DNA of 64,000 nt from Colias croceus (taxonomy: Eukaryota; Arthropoda; Insecta; Lepidoptera; Pieridae), in NCBI RefSeq assembly GCF_905220415.1, contig NC_059545.1:5962001-6026000 (forward strand), in the 5' to 3' direction. Every line of letters begins with the position of its first letter. The first letter of the stretch is position 1. Below are positions 36,401 through 51,400 of this stretch, piece after piece. The position numbers and the translations under genes were made by a program. The notes beneath the pieces were generated by a model, which was given only the letters and a program-made list of their open reading frames with translations, ran no database searches and had not been told where the DNA came from.

Positions 36401-39400
36401 CTTTTTTAACAAAGTATTCCATATTAAAAATATATAATAAACTTACCATTTTATCAATCTGTGTAAAAACAACGTTGAAGTATGGGACGTTGTTAGTCCT
36501 ATAAAATAAGAAACATGCGATACAATACTGGTTATGATCTATCAAATTATCTTACAGTCTAAGTTATGAAATAATTAAATAACAAAAAAGATTCAATCTA
36601 AAAAAGATAATATTCACCAAATAATATAAATATGACAATTCTAATAAACTGATTATGCTGATGTGTAGCAAATGCCAATCAATCCAGTCTAATAAAGGCT
36701 ACTAAAACCCTGTATAAATTTCCGCAAACGGGCAAACCGCTAAATTTCATGTTTCAATAATGTCAAACAGCTAATTACTGATACTTTTAATGATAAAAAT
36801 GCGTAAGTAACCCTCCAAGGAATCAAAGCTTAAAAATATGCACTTATTTATAGCCAAGCGTACTTACGTTTCAAACAAGGGGTGGTAGTATGTGAGGCCT
36901 TGCTGCAAATCAATTTGTACTAGTGTGATGAGATTGACCAGATCCTCTCCCCGTTCTGACTCAGTGTCTTGAGCGCACAACGCTTCGTACCACTCCGCTG
37001 TACCTTTCCGCAGTGATGCCACTATTTCGCTCCTATATTAGAGAATGGAGACATTTTGACTTAGGAATTTGTTAATTATTTGTATTACAGAATAATTCTC
37101 GGGGCTCATGGAGCTAAGCTAAGTGTCTTCAATTGAATAAACAACATGTGTTCACTTCATTACTGTCTTAAGGGATCGTCCCTAAACACTGCTAACAGTG
37201 TTAAATAGCGTACATGTCCGAAAACTTTACTTAAGGTTACCACTTATACTAAATGTGTCTCGCTTCCAACCCTTATGTTTAAAATATTATGTGTTAACCA
37301 CAATTATGTAGAAGTTAATCAAAGGGAAACTTTTCTAATTTAGGTATGAAGAGCTTTAAATCTATTTATACCTCCAGTCCGCAACCTCTGGTCGTTATTG
37401 TATCGACGCCATTACGATCAGTAAATAACGCGTCGAGAGTTGCGATACTTTCTGCTATCCAATAAACCTTTCTATGTAGTTTCCGCAGTGTTTTTCCTTC
37501 TATTTTAAATATGTTGATGTGAACTTTCTGTTTTTTTTTTATACGTAAAATGAATGTTATGTAATTCTTTGGTTAAATTTATTGTAAATCGAGTTTATGT
37601 AGGTACAATCAATAACAAAATAATTTTCATAGAAGCGAATCCATTCACCCACATAATCCGCATGGATTGAATTGCTGATAGGTTTATTTATATCCAAATA
37701 AATGAATACCTACATTCAAATAAATATTTAATACTGCTTTGCAATTCTGGATTTAAAACTACGAAATATATGATGAATATACATATACCTACTAAAAGAG
37801 AAGCGGGATAATCCAAAAATCTCTCTCAATATCTTATCTATGCTGAGATAAATATTAATTTCTTGGATAAAGTTTGCTCTGGATCCGATTAATTACGGTA
37901 TTATGGATTCGTCTCATCTTTCCTTAATTAATTATTAATTGTACTTTTAAGGGTTTCCTATGAAGATACAATATTATTTAATACTAGCTTCCGCCCGCGA
38001 CTCCGTCCGCGCGGATGTCGGTCTTTGCGTGGATGGTTTATTTTTCCATTTTGAGTAACTCGGACAATGACATCTTATAAATATCTATTGGACCCAAATA
38101 CGGCTAGGTCTATAATAATACGCAACGTGTGTTCGCGGTACCTACTACAGAACAACGTCTATGGATAACTGAAAAATTGAGATTAATTTTTTTTCTACGT
38201 ATTTTTCACAGGATAAAAAGTATCCTATTTTACGCCCAGGATAATAAGGTATAATTATACCAAGTTTCATCGAAATCGAACCGGTAGTTTTCACGTGATG
38301 TCTTCACATACAGACAGACAGACAGACAGACAAAAAATTTTTTAATCACATATTTGGGTTTGGTATCGATCCAGTAACACCCCCTGCTAGTTATTTTTTC
38401 AATATTTTCAATGTACAGAATTGACCCTTCTACAGATTTATTATATGTATAGATTTTAATTATGTCAACCCGTATCCACTCATATAATTTGTGTGTCGGC
38501 ATAGGTATTATATGCTTACATTAAAAAGCTGCAGAGTTGGTTTTTGTTTTGGTATAATCTCAAGAAATGCTGGTTCGAATTGAAATATTTTTGTTAAAAA
38601 CGAAAAATAATTGCTATTGCGGGTGAATGCGCAGACCACAGTTAGGTAATTACACAATTTATATTCAAAATTCAACTACCTATATAAATATCTTACCGCA
38701 TTTCCTTACTGAACGGACAGCACCTCCAGAAAGCTTTCATCTGGGACAGCTGATTTAAGCATCTCAGAAGATATTCCAACCTGTTAAACGAATTACAATA
38801 TATAACTAAAAAATCTATAAACTGAACTTACTATCGACTCTGAAAACGAAGGGGATAAAATTCTATTGATTTTAACAAATTGTTACAGCATAATACCTAC
38901 TAAACAACTTTTTGAAGTTATACTTCTTTTGGCGCGATGGAGAAAAATGATGAGAGTGAATTTTTACAATGCGCGCGCACACCGACACCTAAATTTGAAG
39001 TTAGTTCTAGGTGGTATGAAAATTGATAACTATGTTCAAGTTGTATATTCTAGTATTTTTTTTTCCATACGCCAAAGAAGTATAACTTCTAAGTCTAACG
39101 CGTGTACATAAGTACTCACAACTCTTTTTTCATTACATAAACTAAAAATAATTACTTGTTCAAGCTGAGATGATGCAGCACGGGATACAAGTCCCTATGG
39201 AGTCGCAATTGATGCAATGCGCGCTCCACAAACTCCCCGAAGCAGTCTGCGAGCCAGCGCTCTTCGTCGCGCGACGCACACGCGCCCGCGTCCCCACTGC
39301 CACCCCCTAATAGCGCCTCGCTAGCACACCATGCTCGCTCTAGTTCGTTTAGCAGTTTGAACATGTACCTGATTGGTAATATTGCATATTATAATAATAA

Positions 39401-42400
39401 CTATTTATTTAAGAATAATAATTCTTATCACTTAGGGGTATGAAAAATTGATGTTGGCCAATTCTCAGACCTACCCGATATGCACAGAAAATTCCATGAG
39501 AATCGGTCCAGCCGTTTTGGAGGAGTATGGTAACTAACATTGTGACACGGGAATTATGTACATTGTACATAATTATATTTCTAGAGAAGATTTAAGTACT
39601 ACCACAGATAATATAATACTGTGCAGGTATTTTAAAAAGAGAATTTGTAATAATGTATGGATATATAGATGTTTGTCACTCTTTCACGCAGAAACAGCGT
39701 AACATTAAATTGGGTGTTCCCAAGACAGATTTCAGTCTATTCGTCTGAACAAAAGCGCACATGCACAAATTATTTCAAGAATATCAGGAATTCATTCGCG
39801 TGGAGCTGGTGAAAAATGAGCTTTCTTCTCAATACCTACTTATATTTTATTAGTATTTTTTTTGGAAAAAAGAGTACCCAATATGCTTATATTCACTCTT
39901 GCAATTTATTAATATTACATTTGTACTTGTAATTTCATAGGATTTATATGAAGGACAATATGCGTATAAATAATTTGAGGTTGGCAAAACATCTGTAATT
40001 AAATTTTGATGAGCTCTGTGAGCGGAAGGTGTTATTTACTTTGGAATGCCAATTGCTTTACCACAAAATGTATACAGTATAAAATAAATTGGCAATTTTA
40101 AATATTATGAATGTTATTTTGAAATGTTTAATTACATCATACATTTCACCATTTAATTTTAGAGTGCCTTTAATTTTTATCAATCAATGTTAGTTTTAAG
40201 TTTATTGTTAATTAGCATAAAAATTTGGTAATAAAATAATAATAATTTTTCAGGTATATTTTAAAGACAAAATGACAAACCTACAATATAGAATTATACA
40301 TATATAACCGGTACATTAACATGTCTATGACCATATTGTCTTGTTTTAGTATGGGAATAATAGTTAACAGCATCACAAGTTTAAGTCAGTTATGGTCTCG
40401 TAATTACTTACACCTGGAGAGGAACTTCGAAACTCCAGATTTATATCAAAGTCAACAAAGTTTGTTAACTGTATCAATATAAGGATGTATTATAACACAC
40501 TATATTTTGTCTTCATACAATAAAGTTTTCACGTTTAGCAAATAGCAAAAAAACTAAACCGTAACTTAATTACGTGCGCTGTAAATAATTTTTTCAAAGG
40601 GTCGTGTCTAATGGAGCGCTCTCTAACGTGTATGTAAAGCCACGGCAACCATTTACCTTTACTGAGGTTTTAATAGCGCGTCAAAAACAGATGCAACGTT
40701 CCTTTACGTGTTCCGTTCGATTAATTACTCCCAGGAAATTGTATTGCAGATGGCTTTACGTCACCAGTAATGCAATCTACGAGAACAAAGTTACTCTATC
40801 GGACGTGCATTTATTCTCTGATTCAATTAATGGATATTCAGATCGACCCATAATTAATTAATTTACCTCACGGCGATCTGCTGAAAATTGTATGAAGTTT
40901 ATAATAAACATATTGCTTCCTGATGTATGAAATTGTACGGCTTAAAATCCGTGAAAGTTATTTTGTTGTGGGTCAATATGCATAAAATTCATAATTAAGT
41001 TCGTAATGATGTTTTTAACGATAAACAATTTTATTGACAGTTTCAACAGCAACGGAATCAATATCAATTAAATGATTGATTACTAACAATCAATTTATTA
41101 GGGAAATTGCTAGGCGTTTAGGCACTAAATTATCACTGTAGATTTCGCTAAGCGCTATTACATTAAATTATTTCTATAACATGAAATTATTATATACATT
41201 ATATGTTATTGACCTCACTTAATTACTCATTCGGTTTAATTGGATAGTTATTGGATTGTTAGATTCTTGTTTTGAACTGAGCAAAGTTTTCTTTTGTGAA
41301 AATAACACTCATACTTAAATAGAAAAAATCCGTACACAATGCAATACAAAAAAGTAAATTTCATGATCTCCCATAAACTTACTTTGGGTCCAACGGTGCA
41401 TCACTATTAAGTCGGCAGGCAGCAGCAAAGCGTGCGATAGCAGCTTGCAGCGGGCTCAAGTCGCCCTGCACAGCATGTTGATGTAGCAGCGTCTGAGCTG
41501 CGCCGCACAAGTCGCCCTCCCATGCATGGCTGTCGCTCTCAGCACCTTCACTGGGAGCGTTGGACGCTGTTTCCACCTCATGCGCTAGGAGAACTCCGAA
41601 GAGGCGCTCGTGTTGGCGTACCTTTGACAATAAATTAACATTTCTGTAAGTACTTTAAGACCGGTGCATCATTGATAATTTGTTTTACATCAACATTAAA
41701 ACGGAGCACTAGGTACTCGCGTAATATAAAATTAATAGGCAATTGATTGATTAAATAAGTAAAAGTTATATAACGTCGCGTCGGTACAGTCACAAAAAAA
41801 TAACAAAACAATAACACTATTATGTAACTTGCTGTATTGCATAAATCGTATATTTTTTAAATTCCCGGTCTAATATATAATTATATATCCCGATAATTAG
41901 TAACACACAAGTAAGTATCAGATTACATGCTAATCCTTCAAAGCACGTGTAGCCTATATTCCTGTATTTCCAGGAATATTGCAATTTGCAACTAATACTC
42001 GTAGTAATATGAATTTCAGACCATTTAGACCGAGCAAATATACTAAAGGTTTGATCTTTGGTTCATATGCAAAGCGGATATGAATATACCAGGAATATGA
42101 TATTGGGTATCAAGTAAGCCATCACCCGGGAAATTTGATGCGATGGTATCTATGTAAATTGTAAAACAACTGCAATTCAAATCAACTCTACGAACACAAT
42201 GGCAAAACTAATGTCAAATATAGAAAGACTGTGTAATACAAAACTATAAGCACAGAATACATAATAGTAGCTAAACGCTACAGAACGGACACTCTCCGCC
42301 TCCCGCCAAAATTAAACACTTACCTCACCCCGCACGATCAGACATAAAATGGTCCATATTTTTCTACAGGGACGATACGCAACGAAGATTGACAACATTA

Positions 42401-45400
42401 ATCAAATTGACTTAAAGTAATTTTATTATTTTGGATTTGTGATCATCGTTTTTCGTAGAAAATGGTTAGATATTGTGCTGTTTACGGATGTATTTCATCA
42501 GAAAAACGCGAATTTTTTTTTACGCTAGTCAAAAATGTGCCAACCATAAAGCGTTAACACACACATTTGCAGTCTCTACAGTGTGACTGTCAAAACGATA
42601 ATTTTGTATGGAGTGTCCGGGGTGTGCTATAAGTTTAAATTTCAATAAAGTATTATCATAATTAAATTGTGTTTTCATTATATTAAAATTTTTAAGAAAC
42701 TTTTACTTATAACAAATTTTCCTATTGTTCTTGTTCAATGAATACTACGTAAATAATAATTCAGCCAACGTTCTTAATCATGGCTGGTTCACACTTTGAT
42801 TAGTGTGAGTGCAGGTGATTAGTGCGAGTGCAGGTGTGTAGTGCGAGTAGTGTCCAATTCAACTGCGAGTGCAGGTGATTAGTGGGAGTGCAGGTCAATG
42901 GTGCAATTCGCGACGCTACACACTACGCTAAACACTAAACACTAAACACTCGTGTCCAGACGTGTTTAGGCAGGCACACTGCGAGTGAGGGGGAAGGGAG
43001 GGCGCGCGGGACGTGGCTACTCGCAGTCCACTCGCAAAAAAATAGAACACGCTTCTATTCACTTTACTACACAGCCTACTAAACACTTGCACTAAACAGT
43101 CGCTGTCCACACGTAGTTACTAAACACCTGCACTAATCACCTGCACTCGCACTAATCAAAGTGTGAACCAGCCTTAGATAATATTCCAAGGCAATAATAG
43201 AAAAACATTAACCTTACAATATGTTGCTTTCTAGGAAATACAAACAAGAACAATTCCTAGCAATTGTAATAAAGGTGAAATGTTAGAATTCGTTCACTTA
43301 CGTCGGTGAAATGCAACATAACGCATTGAAAATTCAATTGCAATAGCAGGTGTAAGATGTTATACTTAATATGCAAATTCTTTAAAAATGTTACCTGTAT
43401 TTTCTTTTTAATTTTTGCCACCTTTGTACTTTTAATGTACATTTTGGTCCTTTCGTTTTGAACCGATTTATTACAAAAATACAATTAGAACTCACTTCCT
43501 CGTATTCACCACAATGTGAATGTATGAGAAATGAGTGTACTGCACATATGGAAAATGATTGTGAATCACCACACCTGTTACCCTATACAAACCTAGACTA
43601 TTATAGCAATTATACCTACTAGCACGCTATTCGCGTCCCATCGATTGAACTGCAGTTATTAATAAGTTAATTTCGCAAAAGTAAAGATTGGTAAATAAAT
43701 TATGTGCAAAATTTCAAATACTTACAAAAAATAATGATAAAATTTGCTCAGTTATAAGTCATTTTTTAAAGGGCTTAATTTGTATTACTAAAGCATTATA
43801 AAAATCAAACGTTACCTAAAGCTGGACATAACACGATAGGAGTTATAAACTCGAACAAGAAGTGCAACAAATAATCACATTCAAATCAGGTAATGGCATC
43901 ATTAAAACATTTTAAAGGAGATATAAGTGGATTATCTATAAATGCTGGAAAAGAAACTGGAACGTGAAAACTTTTGAAGCGTAAAAGAGCCGGTCCCATT
44001 GAATGTAAAGTGAATAAAGTATCTCAAGGGAATGAATTGGATTTATCGTGTAATCGCAATTCCGCTTCACTCGCTCGCTCACTTATTACGCGAGGCCGAA
44101 GATGTTCACTCAGCGCCCAGCGGATATGTTATACCGGGAATAACAGTCAAGATGCCATGTGTTATCGATATAAATACGCATATAACCTTACGCATGATAA
44201 GACAACCCGCGGAGGTTCAACATTTCAACTGAATTTATTCAATATTTTCAGAATTTATTCAACTTTTGTAAAAATACGAAAAAAACGACAATAATAGGAC
44301 GACCTAAGTTTCAAATATATTAATAAATGAAAATTTGAAATTTAAGTTTAATTGAATATGAAATGATAATAAATAACAACAATAGAAAAAAAAACAGGCT
44401 CAATTTCGAGAAAAGATTCTTTAACGAAAAGCTTAACTAGATAGGTATCTATAATTAATTTTATATTAAATACAAAGGGTTAGAGAGGAATATCACATAA
44501 TATGATCACATGTAAGGTTGGTATTTGAAATGAAAAATTTAATAACGACACGGTGTGCAATAAGCTTCACTTAACAACGTAATTAAACCGGATATGTACC
44601 TAATAACATTAGGTTATGGTGGTTCAGACTCAGAGGCATATTGGCAATCTGCTAAACTACTGCGTAAAACATAAAAGTTTTATAGGCTTTTCGCTAAAAG
44701 CTATTAAACTGTATGATCGTTTGTTATGTGTCGTCAATAGCTGTTATTGTCTCTATAGCTATTAACCCTTTACGTTTATCTTCACACAATTATTACTTAA
44801 TGACTCTCGTAATAAAAGCATTAATAAAGTGTTTAACTCAATGACCTATTATACTAGTAGACGCGGCATACGCCAACATCATTGCACTAAAAACAGCGTA
44901 ATTAATACATACCTACTTACTAACGCATTATCACCAATACAGTTGTTCTCTCTTTCACTCTCACGCACGAGACATAATACATGTCTCACACATGTACTTC
45001 GTAATAACAACTGCCGATTAAAATATAAAAAGAACGTCCAGCCACGAAGCTGAATGGTGCGTGACTAAGTGAAACTCGGGCACTTAGCTGAGTTTTTTCT
45101 TGCCAAAATAGAGAGCGGGTAACGTATCTAGCTCTTTTGTATATCATAGGTTTAACTTACTTTCTATAGTACCTAGTACAAACAAGAAATGAACTCTAAG
45201 ACTAAGTCTCAACCACGGGTACATGGGATTCGTGAAGGTTAATAATTAGACGAAATTTCTTTTAAATTATAACTTTTTTTTATATTTCAAGAAATATAAA
45301 AAAGACAAAAGTTTAATTCATATAGCTAACTATATACCTATACACAATTTTGAAAATGTTCTTCTATCGTTCTAAAAAAAACACGATACATAATTGTTGC

Positions 45401-48400
45401 CAGTGTTAAATATACCTACAAACAAGATTAAAACCTCCTTTATCCAAATAAAATAATATAATCACAAATCAATTATTGAACTTATGAACGAACGATAATA
45501 ATTACTGATTAAAATATTTTATGTTTAAAATTTAAAATGTTTTGGCCTATGATATATTATAAAAGAGCTAGATACGTTACCCGCTCTCTATTTTGGCAAG
45601 AAAAAACTCAGGTAAGTGCCCGAGTTCCACTTAGTCACGCACCATTCAGCGTCGTGCCTGGACGTTCTTTTTGTATTTTAATCGGCAGTTGTTATTACGA
45701 AGTACATGAGTGAGACATGTATTATGTCTCGTGCGTGAGAGTGAAAGAGAGAATAACTGTATTGGTGATAATGCGTTAGTAAGTAGGTATGTATTAATTA
45801 CGCTGTTTTTTAGTGCAATGATGTTGGCGTATGCCGCGTCTACTAGTATAATAGGTCATTGGTTTTGGCATTATCATTTCAGATTTCCATTAAGAAAAAC
45901 CTTTTATGCGGTTTTGATACGTACCTACGCGTACCAGAGATGAAAAAACTGACAGAACTAACCGAAGTTTTTTAGACGTTTTCGTTTACTCTATTTCGAT
46001 TTGTTTCCCTTTCAGTTTCAGTTTTCGTTATTAAAGATTCTCGACAGGTAATTTACATATCCAGCGAGTAATTTTTTTTTTTTACAGTTACACACTAATA
46101 TTCATTATTCAATTCGAATTTTATTCACAAATAATATAGCGGTTAACGTGCTTATGTATAATGTTCATAATTACATTAAATTTTAATAAAGTTTCTAAGT
46201 ATTACATAAATATACAAAAATAGGTTTTAGTTAAAATAGCATAAAAAGTCAGCTACTCTTTAAAATATATTTTATTTTTCAAGCAAAGTTTTCTCTGGCA
46301 ATACCCATAAAAGAAAAAAAAAATCCAATTTGGTCTTAGAATTTGGTGCAGTCTCTTAGAACTTAGAAGTTTTGCGCGTACAAATATTTCAGTCATCGTT
46401 TATAAATCATATTTACAATCAAATCGGTCTTATTTTACTGACCTGTTGCCAATTATCGTCATCATGTCTCCCAGCTTCACGGGCAGAGAGCCAGAGTCGC
46501 AGTCGAATCCTGCCTTGCACTGACGAGCGCTGGGAGCGGGCATCCAGCTTGTACCACGCCTCCACCCCAGTTGACGGGATCTCTCGTAGCGGTATGTTGA
46601 CACATCCTATAAAATAATCAGTTGTTAGAAATTTTGGAAATACGATCTCTTTTATATTTACGAATTGTCACTATAAATTAATAGCGGTGAGCTTCTTTTT
46701 TATCTAATTAATGAAATACGATACATTGATTGTGTCAGAGATTTTACTTACTAATATATTCTATAAATTAATGACAGAGTTAACTACATGTAATTAACAA
46801 CCGTCATACTGTTGAATAAATAAATTGTTTAATTGTAGATACAATCTTTTACAAAATTTTAAAGCTTGCACAGCAAAGCTTTGCTGTCGGAACATGCTAA
46901 AATAATTTCCTTTTCTACGCGAATTTCAAATGAAACCACCGCTTTCCCCGTTAAATAAATATTAGATCTTCCCTCTACCAATTCTGATATATCCAATTTT
47001 TGTACACGCTCTCAAATTTGAACCTCGACACGAAAAAATATCAACACAAAATTTCGTGTTTGAACTAAATAATTCCAAAGTTTTAAATTTCAAATCGTCT
47101 CAACATAATATTATTTTTCAGAAAACATTGAATAGAAGATATATCAATATCTATCAATATATAAATAATCACATAGGTAACCTAAAAATAACTGACCTAC
47201 ATAGATAGGCCTAATAAAAAACATTCTCATAATAACATAAGTACTACGCCGTCAAATTCTGTGATACCTTTAGAAAATATTGTTTGTTATAATGAAGCAA
47301 ACAAAAGTGTACGTTAATTAACGAAGTCAATAAGTATAAATAGATGAACATCATAAGTACTTATAACAAACGACGGCTATTATATTTTGCCCACAATACA
47401 GCAAAATTTTACCAAAACAATTGAATGCCAAAACACACGCTTATTATTGACAATTACTACCATCACAATATTATTCAATCTTAAAGTATTCAATATTTTG
47501 GCGGGTGCTGGTTACTTTGTCGCGATGTTATGTATGTTTTCATTGATACATTTCAAAAACTCATAAAGTTATTACGAAAATGATTCTGTAAATTTTATAG
47601 TCATTTCTCCCTCTGTAATCAACTTTACTCACAAATTTCGGTGTTCTTGTATATTTTCAGTATTAATTTAAACGCAGATTGGCCAATTTGACTCTGTTTA
47701 TGTGCGTTTCACATGCAATTGGGATTTAAATTGTATTTACAAGCTTTTATCGCCTTTAATAGCTTGTAACGTGAACGAAAGCATAACGTTAATAATAATT
47801 ATAGTATAGGTGCAAAGTAACAAAAAAGGTTATTTAATTGTTTAATTTAATTAGAGGGCTCTGTTTCACTTTATTTCTTTCAAGTAGTGTATGTAGTTTA
47901 GTCGAATTTTAACTCTCATTTTTATCACTTTTTGAATTTATAATAATTATTATCAGGTGAATTCAATGGCGTAATTTTATTATTATGTTCGTTTTATGAT
48001 ATTTTAAACAATTTCAGTATTAATTGAGAACTTGCCTTTATTGAAATAGAACGGGATTGTGATAAAACAATTAATATGTCATAAATAAAAACATGAAACA
48101 TACCAAGAAAATCATCCTGGCTCCCTTGACGAGCGCTTTGGCACACTTGCTTGAAGAAACGACCGAGGCCGCGGACGCCACGGACCTCGTTGAGACGGGA
48201 TACGGCATCTAGCACGGAGCTCTCATCATCGTGATCCCATATGTCTAGGTGTAGCACATCCGATGATATGTCGTCTATGTCACTGCCAAAATAGCTACTA
48301 GTGTTTATGTGTGCAAGTGTATTCAATAGATGACTCTTTGTTGGAGTCTTGCATGGATCCATTTAATTCATTAACCATGAAAGATTGGTTCAAATCACAC

Positions 48401-51400
48401 ATATAACATAAGATATGCAAATACTTCCATGACTTTGTGATATAACCTCTTTCCTACGTTAAACTGTCATAATATTTCAATTGTATTAAGTTATTAAAAT
48501 TTAAATAAGTGGAATGGCCCGCGTGTAAATTCGATACTTTTACGTGTTTTTACAGCTCTCACCTGTGTCTGCTCTGTACCAATTTGCATTGTAATAAGTT
48601 ACCCTTTGTATTAACCACTGAATGTCCTAAACCGTTATGTTCCTTTTTTATTAAACGAAATTAAATTAATTTGAATTGAGATAACTCTTATTTATGAGGT
48701 CACACTTGTACACACACATTAAATATAAAAGCAAATTAGATTAAACATTTTTAATGATAATTTGCTTAAATGATAAATCCTATCGATTTTTGAGGCCTTT
48801 TTTTTCTTCGTATTAAAAGCGGTTGTTAATGTATAGGTAAGACAATGCATATTAAATAAAAATAATGTGAATATTCATAGTGTGGAAATAATGTGAATAT
48901 TCCATGGAATAAAATTCATTTATTATATAACTACTTTATGACGGTCTTTATTTATTGCATGTACCTACTATCTGCCATTTCACAGTATCATGTCGCATTT
49001 ATAGTGCCTACGTTCCTGTTAATAAATTATGAAAGGTAGACATTAATCATCCACCTTATTATGGCGACGAAGTTCCTAGAATAGAACCACTACTACTGAC
49101 AATTTTCTCGATATTCGAGTACGAAGAATTAATAATCTAATTTATTATAAAAAAACAATATTATATGTATACTTTTATCCAATGAATATTAATATGATTT
49201 CGTTAGTACATAACATTAACGTATTTTAATGAACTGCCGATTGCATTAGAAAATATGCGATGGTGATATTATTTTTTTGTGGGTAGATTAAAAATTCTTA
49301 TCAATTGTGAATACGTTTAACTACCTTCATTCGTAATTTAGAATAAAGAAAAACGTGAACAAAACCAAATGAGAGTACCTACCAACATTGAATATATATA
49401 CAACTTACAATTTGAACGTCTCATTCCATTTGGGCGACAGGGTGTGAGGTCGCACACTTGTGGCGCGAATGTACCGGGCTGGCAGCCTGCCCAAACTGTC
49501 ACGCTGTTGACGTCCGTCACGGCGTTTGAAACTCAAGCGGAAGCCGTGTTTGCGACCCTCGTCCTCTGAAGCCCTCGGGGAAGCGGGCAGCGACGCCGGT
49601 TGGATACCCAACATGCAATACGGATCGCTGAACCCTGAACAATACAGTACAAAGGTAACGATTTAAGCTGTCACGCGTTGTTTCTTTTACACAATATCTC
49701 CTTATCCTTTCCTTACTATACTTTATACTAATTACTATGTACTATAGAATATAACAATACACATACTGGCAATACTAGTGTTGTACTTAATATTATAAAT
49801 GATAAAGTGGGTTTGTCTTTCTTCTACACGCATCGAAGAAAGTTTGTAATAATATGATTTATATTTAAATAGAAGAGTCTAGAAGGAGAGATGTGTTACT
49901 TTTCAGCGCGGTGAAATAGGTAATTCCCTCGGGAATTTCCTTTGACCACGGAGGCGAAGCCGGGGTCGGAAAGCGCCTCATCGATTTAGATCTCATCATC
50001 GATAGTAGGTAGATTATTTTAAGTAGGAAACATATGGAAACATCACTATCACTACATAGTATCTATAAAACAAAGTCGCTTTCTCTGTCCCTATGTCCCT
50101 TTGTATGCTTAAATCTTTAAAACTATGCAACGGATTTTGATGCAGTTTTTTTAATAGATAGAGTGATTCAAGAGGCCTTCCTCTTTTAGTATATAATTTA
50201 TTAAGTTTTAGACAAAGCGGGCGAAGCAGCGGGCGGTAAGATAGTTATTTATAGATTGCAAAAATAGTATCATTTAATATATTGTTTAAATGGTCCTGCT
50301 TATTATTTATTTAATCTATATAATATATTTGCAAATCCAGCAGGAAAACCTGTTCTATGATTCAGTTAGGCTTAGTTCGTTATTCAACAGCTCAAAAAAC
50401 TTTCCAGTGTAGTGAAACTATGCAGTGAAGCTGTCAAAACAGCTAACTCTTGCGTGGAAATTTTGTTTGAAAGCCCTGTTTCCGACACTGTTTACGTTTA
50501 CAAATTTTTAATAATATACTGTAAGTTAGGCTCGAATCACACTTCATATATTTTCTTTCAAATTATACAAAGCAAAACCTGCAAGTGTACTTAAATAAAA
50601 TCATTTGGAAGTTATATATTAGACTTTTGTTGAACTTTGAACATATAGGACGAGTTGCTATTTACTCAACAAGTAAAACAAATAAGATGGAGGTACATTA
50701 CTTTCCCCGATGGATAAAGTTTCAAGAAAATGATTAAGGAGTGAAGTAAACAAATTACTTGAGTAGTTATCAAGTAATTTAGTATATAAGAAAACTAGTT
50801 GATCGTTAGTTTCTATTTGGAAATTACTTTGTCTTTAAATTACAGCGCTCTGAAATAAATCAATCAATAATTATAGTAGGATTAGTATTAAAAATGTAAT
50901 GGATCATTGAAACGTATTATTGTGTACTTACCTAATACCTCTGCCAAAAGGACACATTTTCAAGTTTCACACTTAAAATTATATTAGTAAAAATGTTAGC
51001 CTGGATAGAAGTGTGAATGTTAAAAAAGTCAGCTGAAGTTTTTTTTTAAATTATTATATTTTCTCCAAACAATCTTTTGTATAAATTGATAAATAATTAA
51101 TAAAGGATGTAAACATTAAACTTACAAATTACAATATTGTGTTGGAATTACTTTTCACTTTAATGTGATATGTCTAAACAGCTAATTCAAATATAATAAT
51201 TTATATTTGAGCTTGTATGAGCTTTAAAACAAGTTTAGCAACAATAGAAAACTCACAATGAGCAATAGATAACAGTTGATGAAAGATAAACTACATTTTC
51301 TATATTGCCAAAACCCAAGTCGGTTTTCTATAGAATTCATGACGAGGAGTATTGTGTACTTTGCCGGAAACATGTAAGTACGATATACTTTATATGTCTA

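Noticed and set aside
40604..40861. 85-codon plus-strand frame
   Set aside because: No recognisable motif, in intron DNA, length within chance expectation.
43974..44294. 106-codon basic frame
   Set aside because: Overlapping frames, no signal or domain, no splice support.
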